This document shows positions 57,339-64,000 of a stretch of 64,000 bases of DNA, piece after piece. Position 1 is the first letter of the stretch; every line of letters begins with the position of its first letter. Position numbers and translations under genes: made by a program. Under the pieces are notes generated by a model that saw only the letters and a list, made by a program, of their open reading frames with translations, was not told where the DNA came from and did no database searches. Source of the DNA: Sphingomonas sp. MA1305 (lineage in GTDB: Bacteria > Pseudomonadota > Alphaproteobacteria > Sphingomonadales > Sphingomonadaceae); assembly GCF_016107325.1 (NCBI RefSeq), contig NZ_RCVT01000003.1, forward strand, positions 419,637-483,636, read 5' to 3'.

Positions 57339-57569
57339 TCAGGGCGCGTAGCGCTTGCCCAGCCGGTGGCAGGGAAAATGCCCTTTGATCCGTTCGTTGA
57401 AGAAACTTCCGGCGGAGGGCGCTTTCGCCAGCGCGTCATAGATGGCGCGCGGGACCTGCTCGTAGAGATATTCGCGGCGGTTGCGGAAGCGAATCGCCAG
57501 CGTGTCCGCCTCGTCGTCGTGGCGAATCCGCTCGATCAGCGCCGAATCGAGGCGACGGGCACGTTCCAT
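57339..57569 (-). CDS. KTSC-domain protein
   Basis: A 76-aa protein, essentially a single KTSC-like domain (ALIERIRHDDEADTLAIRF, YLYEQVPRAIYDALAKAP, GSFFNERIKGHF). Such domains are found alone or with RNA-binding enzymes; activity is unknown. The ATG at 57569 begins the domain; the longer frame to 57746 crosses the hairpin and helicase end and is not coding. Confidence 0.72.
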   Translation of the reverse strand: MERARRLDSALIERIRHDDEADTLAIRFRNRREYLYEQVPRAIYDALAKAPSAGSFFNERIKGHFPCHRLGKRYAP

Positions 57570-57584
57570 GCCCGCGGAATTGAC

Positions 57585-57615
57585 GAGCGACTCACCGGTT
57601 CCCGGTGAGTCGCTC
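57585..57615. repeat. perfect 14-bp inverted repeat between helicase and KTSC genes
   Basis: GAGCGACTCACCGG (57585-57598) and its exact reverse complement (57602-57615) flank a TTC loop. It lies 27 bp past the helicase stop (57643), in a position to end that transcript. There is no clear T-tract on the reverse strand (GTCAATTCC follows). Confidence 0.65.
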
Positions 57616-57642
57616 AATTGAATCGGGGGTGCGGCGAACCGA

Positions 57643-59379
<1,737 letters not shown>

Positions 59380-59491
59380 GAGGGTAACCTAAATGGGGGC
59401 GCGCGCCTTAGCGGCAAGTGCGCGGGAAGGAAAGGGACGGGTGTTTGCGCGCGGCAATATCCCGGCAATGTGGCGGTGGCAGGGCGGCGAC

Positions 59492-59659
59492 ATGACGCCA
59501 TCCCCGCCTCCTTTTGAACGGCTGATCCGCGAGGCGGAGGCCGCGCGCGACCAGGCTGGTTCCGAACCGCTGGCGCGAGCCTTCGCACAACTTGCCGCCG
59601 CTTATGCGCTGGCCGCGGGCGAAGGCACGCGCCCGTCGCGGTCGCCGACGCGGCCTTAG
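59492..59659 (+). CDS. small hypothetical protein
   Basis: A 55-aa frame with a helical, Ala-rich core (PPFERLIREAEAARDQAGSE) and a basic tail. The ATG at 59492 is used; the open frame from 59393 is less likely. There is only a weak SD. No family is recognised. It lies between divergent and convergent neighbours, so it may be real, but the evidence is thin. Confidence 0.35.
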   Translation: MTPSPPPFERLIREAEAARDQAGSEPLARAFAQLAAAYALAAGEGTRPSRSPTRP

Positions 59660-59676
59660 CGTGTCGCGGCCTTGCG

Positions 59677-60855
59677 CTACAGTTGTTGGGCCGCCGCCCA
59701 GCCGCTCGCCCAGGCCCATTGGAAATTGTAGCCGCCGAGCCAGCCGGTGACGTCGACCGCCTCGCCGATCGCATGCAGGCCGGGCACGCGCCGCGCCTCC
59801 AGCGTTTGCGACGACAGATCGGCGGTGCTGATCCCGCCGACCGTCACCTCCGCCTTCGCGAAACCTTCGGTCCCGTCGGGATGGAAGGCCCAGGCGGCGA
59901 GGCGGCGCTCCGCCTCTTCCAGCCTGCGGTCGGGCGTGTTGGCGAGCTCCGCCGGCAGCGCCAGGCGTTCGGCGAGCGTCTCGGCGAGCCGGTCCGGCAG
60001 GGCGATGGCGAGCTGCCGGCGCACGGTGGTGCGCGGCTGCGCGCGCTTGGCGTCCCGCAACCAGCCGCGGTCGGCGTCAGGCAGGAAATCGATGTGGATC
60101 GGCTCGCGCGATCGCCAATAGCTCGACGCCTGCAGGATCGCCGGGCCGGACAGGCCGCGGTGGGTGAACAGCGCCGCCTCGCGGAACGCGGCGCGGCCGG
60201 TCTCGACGACGACCTCTGCCGCGACTCCCGAGAGACTGCGGAACAGCGCCTCGTCCGCGCCGAGCGTCAACGGCACGAGCGCGGGGCGGGGCTCGACCAC
60301 CTTCAGCCCGAACCGACGGGCGAGGTCATAGGCGAAGCCGGTCGCACCGAGCTTCGGGATCGACGGCCCGCCGGTGGCGATGACGAGCCGCGGCGCGCCG
60401 ACGGTGCGCGCGGGCAGCGAGACGCGAAACGCGCTGCCGTCGTGATCCACCGCGGCGATCGGGCTGGACAGCGCCAGCTCGACGCCGCCGATCTCGCATT
60501 CGCCGGCCAGCATCGCGACGATCTGCCGCGCCGAGCCGTCGCAGAACAGCTGGCCCAGCGTCTTTTCGTGCCAGGCGATGCCGTGGCGTTCGACCAGGGA
60601 CAGGAAGTCGGCGGGCGTGTAGCGGCCGAGCGCCGATTTGGCGAAATGCGGATTGGCCGACAGGAAGCGGTCCGGCGCGGTGCCGATGTTGGTGAAGTTG
60701 CAGCGGCCGCCGCCGGAGATCAGGATCTTCTTGCCCGGCGCATCGGCATGGTCGACCAGCAGCACCCGTCGGCCGCGCTGGCCGGCGGTGGCGGCGCACA
60801 TCAGCCCGGCGGCGCCGGCGCCGAGGATGATCGCGTCATAGAGGTCGTGGGCCAT
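59677..60855 (-). CDS. BaiN/HI0933-type flavoprotein (NAD(P)/FAD-dependent oxidoreductase)
   Basis: A 392-aa FAD-binding protein. The dinucleotide motif GAGAAGLMCAATAG is followed by GKKILISGGGRCNFTN, the family signature, and the second FAD motif appears as PGLHAIGEAVDVTGWLGG near the C-terminus. Members act on unknown substrates; some reduce bile-acid-like compounds. It is a single gene, divergent from the CitE-like gene. Confidence 0.9.
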   Translation of the reverse strand: MAHDLYDAIILGAGAAGLMCAATAGQRGRRVLLVDHADAPGKKILISGGGRCNFTNIGTAPDRFLSANPHFAKSALGRYTPADFLSLVERHGIAWHEKTLGQLFCDGSARQIVAMLAGECEIGGVELALSSPIAAVDHDGSAFRVSLPARTVGAPRLVIATGGPSIPKLGATGFAYDLARRFGLKVVEPRPALVPLTLGADEALFRSLSGVAAEVVVETGRAAFREAALFTHRGLSGPAILQASSYWRSREPIHIDFLPDADRGWLRDAKRAQPRTTVRRQLAIALPDRLAETLAERLALPAELANTPDRRLEEAERRLAAWAFHPDGTEGFAKAEVTVGGISTADLSSQTLEARRVPGLHAIGEAVDVTGWLGGYNFQWAWASGWAAAQQL

Positions 60856-60990
60856 GGCGCGGGCGCCTAGCCGATACGCGGCCGCCGCGACAGGGGCGAT
60901 GGTCCGAGGCAGCGGCGGGTTGGGCGAGCCGCTGCCCTTGCCGATCGCATCGGAAATCGCGAAGGCGGAGGGATCTGGGAGGATGATGTG

Positions 60991-61821
60991 ATGCGGCTGA
61001 GATCGTTGCTGTTCGTACCGGGCGATCGGCCCGAGCGATTCGCCAAGGCGGCGGCGAGCAAAGCCGATGCGATCATCCTCGACCTCGAGGATTCGGTCGT
61101 CGCGGCGGCCAAGCCGGCGGCGCGCCAGGCGGTGGCGCGCTATCTGGCGTCGCCCGCGGACGGCGTCCTACGCTTCGTGCGGATCAACCCGCCGACGGAA
61201 GGGCTGCTCGATGCCGATCTGGCGGTGGCGCGGGCGGCGGACGGCGTGATGCTGCCCAAGGCGGAAGGCGCGGCCGATGTCGCGCGGCTTGCCGCGGCCC
61301 TGGCACCGCGGCCACTGCCGATCCTGCCGGTGGCGACCGAGACTCCGACGGCGGTGTTCGCCCTCGGCGGCTATCGTGCGGTGGCGGATAAGCTCGCTGG
61401 GCTGACCTGGGGCGCGGAGGATCTGCCCGCGGCGATCGGCGCAGCCAGCGCGCGCGAGGCGGACGGACGTTATACCGCGCCCTATGAGATGGTGCGATCG
61501 CTGGCGCTGTTTGGCGCCCATGCCGCCGGCGTCGCGGCGATCGAGACGGTGTATCCGGCGATCCGCGACGAGGCGGGACTGGCCGCCTATGCGGCGCGCG
61601 GCGCGCGTGACGGTTTCACCGGCATGATGGCGATCCACCCGGCGCAGGTTGCGACGATCAATGCCGCCTTTACGCCCTCGGCCGAGCAGCTTGCCGCAGC
61701 CCGCGCGATCGTCGAGGCCTTCGCCACCAATCCGGGGGCGGGGGCGCTGCAGGTCGACGGGCGCATGGTCGATGCGCCGCATCTGAAACAGGCGCAGGCG
61801 CTGCTGGCGCGGGCAGGTTAG
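60991..61821 (+). CDS. CoA ester lyase (CitE/HpcH-like)
   Basis: A 276-aa aldolase-type TIM-barrel lyase. Conserved parts are LFVPGDRPERFAKAA, IILDLEDSV, LPKAEG and the metal-binding E/D pair in TWGAEDLPAAIGA. It could cleave citramalyl-, malyl- or citryl-CoA. The ATG at 60991 (after GGAGG at 8 bp) is preferred over the GTG at 60988. No other citrate-lyase subunits are nearby, so a free-standing lyase is most likely. Confidence 0.9.
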   Translation: MRLRSLLFVPGDRPERFAKAAASKADAIILDLEDSVVAAAKPAARQAVARYLASPADGVLRFVRINPPTEGLLDADLAVARAADGVMLPKAEGAADVARLAAALAPRPLPILPVATETPTAVFALGGYRAVADKLAGLTWGAEDLPAAIGAASAREADGRYTAPYEMVRSLALFGAHAAGVAAIETVYPAIRDEAGLAAYAARGARDGFTGMMAIHPAQVATINAAFTPSAEQLAAARAIVEAFATNPGAGALQVDGRMVDAPHLKQAQALLARAG

Positions 61822-61858
61822 CAGGGGCGGCCGGTCATACGACCGCCCCATGAGCCGC

Positions 61859-62242
61859 TTAGCGGCAGCGGACGTTGCCGCGATCGACCGAACGGCCGAG
61901 CAGCGCGCCGCCACCAGCGCCGAGCAGCGTGCCGAGCGTACCGCCACCGACGAGATTGCCGAGAACGCCGCCGCCGACCGCGCCGACCACCAGGCCCGTC
62001 GTGCCGTCATTGCGGCGGCAATAGGTGCGCCCGTCCTGGCCACGATAAATACGGTCGTTGCGGCCGAGGCGACGCTCGCGGTAATTGCCGTTGCGATAGT
62101 GATCGGCGGGGTTCCAGTCGCCGTCGCGATCGCCGTTCCAGCTGTAATCGCGATCGTCGTGGCGCTGCGCCTGCGCGCTGTCGATCGTCACCGGGGCCGT
62201 CAGCGTCACCACCGCCAGCGCGGCAAGCAGACCATTCTTCAT
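61859..62242 (-). CDS. glycine-zipper periplasmic protein
   Basis: A 127-aa secreted protein. The signal peptide (LLAALAVVTLTAPVTIDSAQAQ) is followed by a basic, Tyr/Arg/Asn-rich stretch and a C-terminal glycine-zipper region (GAVGGGVLGNLVGGGTLGTL), as in the outer-membrane or envelope glycine-zipper proteins. The ATG at 62242 has AGGAGA upstream. Envelope-stress or osmotic roles are known for relatives but not shown here. Confidence 0.8.
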   Translation of the reverse strand: MKNGLLAALAVVTLTAPVTIDSAQAQRHDDRDYSWNGDRDGDWNPADHYRNGNYRERRLGRNDRIYRGQDGRTYCRRNDGTTGLVVGAVGGGVLGNLVGGGTLGTLLGAGGGALLGRSVDRGNVRCR

Positions 62243-62329
62243 CGCGCGTCTCCTAATAAGGCGTTGGCACAACCGGTTGCGGCCGAGTTGGTTGCGGAGG
62301 CGAATGGGAGGCAAAGTGGCGCGGGTCGT

Positions 62330-62980
62330 TCAGCGCGTCTTGACGAGCCAGGGTTTGACCCGGCCGCTGGGGTGCGGCGTGCCGCTCAGCCGCTCGACGC
62401 GCGTCACCGTCACCGGCTTCAGCAGCAGCTGCCCACCCATGCCGCCGCCGGTCGGCAGTGCCAGGATGCGACGGACCACCGGCATGCCAGCGACGACATG
62501 GCCAAAGGCGGCATAACCGGGCGAGGTGGCGGTCGCATCCATGCTCGGCATGGCGCCGACGGTGATGAAGAAATTGCCGCCGGCAGAGCTGGGATCGCCC
62601 CGTCGCGCCATCGAGATCGTGCCGTCGACGTGGCGCAACCCGGTCTGGCGCGTGGTTTCGAGCGGGAAGGGCGGCAGGATGCGGCGCGCATCGGTGCGAA
62701 TGCCGCCCTGGACGAACCCGTAATTCGGGGCGAGCCGGCTGCGCGCACTGCGGTAGAAACTGGCACCGTTGAACCGGCCGTCGTCGACATAGGCGAGGAA
62801 GTTCGCCACCGTCGCCGGCGCGCGCTTCGCCTCCAGCAGCAAGGTGATCGGGCCAAGCGAGGTGACGATGCGAACACGCACCTGGGCCGGCTCACGCGCA
62901 GCGGGAGCGCGGGCCAACAACGGCGCCGTTATGGTTGCGGTGGCGAGGATCGCGGTGGCGAGAAAGGCGGGTCGGGTCAT
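62330..62980 (-). CDS. ppiA: periplasmic cyclophilin-type peptidyl-prolyl isomerase
   Basis: A 216-aa cyclophilin with a Sec signal (FLATAILATATITAPLLARA). The core has NFLAYVDDGRFNGASFYRS, NYGFVQGG and SSAGGNFFITVG, the typical isomerase pocket, although some catalytic residues differ from E. coli PpiA. It folds proteins in the periplasm. It is divergent from the small-RNA locus downstream. Confidence 0.88.
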   Translation of the reverse strand: MTRPAFLATAILATATITAPLLARAPAAREPAQVRVRIVTSLGPITLLLEAKRAPATVANFLAYVDDGRFNGASFYRSARSRLAPNYGFVQGGIRTDARRILPPFPLETTRQTGLRHVDGTISMARRGDPSSAGGNFFITVGAMPSMDATATSPGYAAFGHVVAGMPVVRRILALPTGGGMGGQLLLKPVTVTRVERLSGTPHPSGRVKPWLVKTR

Positions 62981-63059
62981 GGATGCCGGCTAGGCGGGGA
63001 AGCCGGCACAGTGCAAGCGCGACGCCAATCCCTATCGATTGCGTGGAACAAATGCACGA

Positions 63060-63087
63060 TTGCATTTTTCGCACTTGATCGTATACG
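63060..63087 (+). promoter_or_regulatory. promoter candidate for the small RNA
   Basis: TTGCAT (63060-63065) and TATACG (63082-63087) are separated by 16 bp, a good sigma70-like layout, with a predicted start near 63094. It lies 80 bp from the divergent ppiA start. Confidence 0.45.
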
Positions 63088-63093
63088 TGCTGC

Positions 63094-63168
63094 GGTGCAC
63101 AAGGATCGGGCCTTTCAGGCATCCTCTCCTAAAAACTTCATGGCCGGTCGTTGACCGGCCTTTTTTTT
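63094..63168 (+). ncRNA. candidate small regulatory RNA with strong terminator
   Basis: No protein frame is present. The predicted transcript (about 75 nt) has a first hairpin (GGAT-cgg-GCC ... GGC-ATCC, about 63103-63124), then an unpaired CTCTCCTAAAAAC stretch that could pair with Shine-Dalgarno sequences, and ends at a perfect GGCCGGTC/GACCGGCC hairpin with eight T. This is the layout of trans-acting alphaproteobacterial small RNAs. No known family was recognised. Confidence 0.5.
63142..63168 (+). terminator. Rho-independent terminator
   Basis: An 8-bp perfect stem GGCCGGTC / GACCGGCC with a GTT loop, followed by TTTTTTTT (63161-63168). It is the strongest terminator in the window and has no protein-coding gene in front of it on this strand. 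Confidence 0.9.
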
Positions 63169-63830
63169 GCGCTTACGCCCTCCCAGCCCAGGCCGCACCG
63201 TCTATAAAAGATAAACGGAGCGGATGTCGCCGGTCAGACCGGCACGCGGTACGGTTAGGGCGCGGGGGATGATGCGCCGACGGACGCTGCTCTCCCCCGC
63301 CTTCTTCTCCATCGTTGCGACTCGCGGACGCCCACCTGGTGGGCGTTCGTCATCGGTCACACTCGAGATAACGACCGACGCGCAGGATATGCACGCCGCT
63401 GCCGATCCATTTACCGATACCGGGCTCGGCATGGCTCGGTGATGGCACCGGCAGCGAGGCGAGGTACGATTGACCCGCATAATCGCGCGGCACGATCGAC
63501 CCGATACCGACTGGCCATTCGCGACCGCTGCGCCGACGCCTTCTCGTCGGCATCACGCCCCGGTCGTACGGCGCCGCCGCGAGCTGCCGATACGCTCGCT
63601 CTTAACGGCGGCGCGACACGGATCGAGTGCCAAGGTCGTAAACAGGGTCCGTGAGCCTAGGTGGAGCGAAGCGCATCCCCAAACCCCTCATGCGGGGGCA
63701 GGGGGTCTTCTCCATGACCTGACGGTGCCGTCTCAGCAGTCCGAAAGGTGCAACCGAATGGAGAAGGCGGCGTTGTGGGATGAGGTCGTCGACGAACGGC
63801 CCCGCCAGGGCCCATGCGCGGCCCGCCAGG
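63169..63830. other. non-coding gap of about 660 bp with weak features
   Basis: Nothing certain is seen. A reverse-strand frame (63350-63556, 68 codons) ends just before a hairpin (63328-63346, 9-bp arms ACGCCCACC/GGTGGGCGT) and has a C-terminal end faintly like RcnB-type proteins. Other frames look like GC-rich noise. A C/G-rich stem lies near 63680-63707. Confidence 0.4.
63350..63556 (-). CDS. possible short RcnB-like frame or gene remnant
   Basis: A 68-codon reverse-strand frame. The part IVPRDYAGQSYLASLPVP and its C-terminus WIGSGVHILRVGRYLECDR have a rhythm similar to the end of RcnB-type periplasmic proteins, but it lacks a signal peptide and an SD. A hairpin just past the stop would suit a transcript end. 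It may be a decayed gene or chance. Confidence 0.2.
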   Translation of the reverse strand: MMPTRRRRRSGREWPVGIGSIVPRDYAGQSYLASLPVPSPSHAEPGIGKWIGSGVHILRVGRYLECDR

Positions 63831-63832
63831 CA

Positions 63833-63859
63833 ACTTTTTTGGCCGGCTGCCAAAAAAGT
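63833..63859. repeat. 11-bp inverted repeat upstream of a strong promoter
   Basis: ACTTTTTTGGC (63833-63843) is the perfect complement of GCCAAAAAAGT (63849-63859), with a CGGCT loop. The A/T-rich arms next to a strong promoter may act as an UP-like element, a bidirectional terminator or a protein site. Confidence 0.55.
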
Positions 63860-63871
63860 GCAATTTTCCTG

Positions 63872-63900
63872 TTGACCGTTCGGAGCGACCCTCCTAGATG
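63872..63900 (+). promoter_or_regulatory. strong promoter near the right edge, possibly of a stable-RNA operon
   Basis: TTGACC (63872-63877) and TAGATG (63895-63900) have an ideal 17-bp spacer, 13 bp past an A/T-rich inverted repeat. About 100 bp follow without a gene before the window ends. A leader of a ribosomal RNA operon is a possible target, since no coding start appears, but this is inference. Confidence 0.5.
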
Positions 63901-64000
63901 GGTGTCACCGCAGCGGTGGCCGACACGGTCATCGAGGCAGTCACAAAAAATCTGGCGCGCTGACCGCCCCGAGAAAAAGGGGTAAGGGAGCTGTGCCGGT

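Overview
The window is a high-GC, gene-dense stretch of chromosome from an alphaproteobacterium, most likely a sphingomonad (Sphingomonas or close kin). This rests on the protein families present (DUF1476 ATPase inhibitor zeta, DUF2794, a KTSC-domain protein, the HPr-rel-A cassette), on a phoR-pst-phoU-phoB operon, and on GC-rich intergenic palindromes of a kind common in sphingomonads. I see no insertion sequence, integrase, prophage or CRISPR array. Genes are packed on both strands with many 1-4 bp stop/start overlaps, so most neighbours look translationally coupled.

Layout. 1-5.7 kb: 3' part of pyruvate phosphate dikinase, an intergenic palindrome, then a CoA-transferase operon whose A and B subunit genes are separated by a lipoprotein acid phosphatase gene, then a glutathione S-transferase. 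5.8-11.8 kb: S41-like peptidase, leuC-(34-aa membrane peptide)-leuD, a quinone oxidoreductase, a tiny membrane protein, and the cluster DUF1476-bolA-monothiol glutaredoxin. 11.8-20.3 kb: glycosyltransferase, a BlaI/M56 repressor-protease pair with tandem operators, an MBL-fold hydrolase, a DUF4230 protein, nadA and nadC, and a secreted RNase T2. 20.4-24.9 kb: ahpC-ahpF behind a possible LysR-type (OxyR-like) site, a TSUP transporter, cysE and DUF2794. 25-27.7 kb: a polytopic membrane protein, an SDR dehydrogenase and a secreted Pro/Thr-rich protein.

27.7-34.9 kb (minus strand) is a full phosphate regulon operon, phoR-pstS-pstC-pstA-pstB-phoU-phoB. 35.0-37.5 kb is the least understood module: a Tat-signal protein, a PqqD-like protein, an HPr-kinase-related ATPase and a nucleotidyltransferase-fold protein. 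37.5-43.9 kb: gph, glmU-glmS (UDP-GlcNAc synthesis), and a divergent GH130 phosphorylase / ROK sugar kinase pair. 44.0-47.8 kb: a response regulator with GGDEF and EAL domains coupled to a CHASE4-like membrane histidine kinase. 47.8-55.1 kb: a membrane protein fused to a SET domain, dinB, an isochorismatase-fold hydrolase, tRNA-Pro(CGG), pnuC plus a NadR-like kinase, a CsgG-like gene broken by an in-frame TGA, and lepA.

55.1-63 kb: a palindrome cluster, small secreted proteins, an HTH protein, a KTSC protein, a DEAD-box helicase, a BaiN/HI0933-type flavoprotein, a CitE-like lyase, a glycine-zipper protein and a periplasmic cyclophilin. The last 1 kb is mostly non-coding. It carries a candidate small RNA with a strong Rho-independent terminator and, at the very end, a strong sigma70-like promoter next to an 11-bp inverted repeat, which may be the leader of a stable-RNA operon lying outside the window.

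Links across the window: NAD metabolism appears twice (nadA/nadC and pnuC/NadR-like kinase), and phosphate (pst/pho), peroxide (ahpCF) and cell-wall precursor (glmU/glmS) functions are each complete or nearly so.
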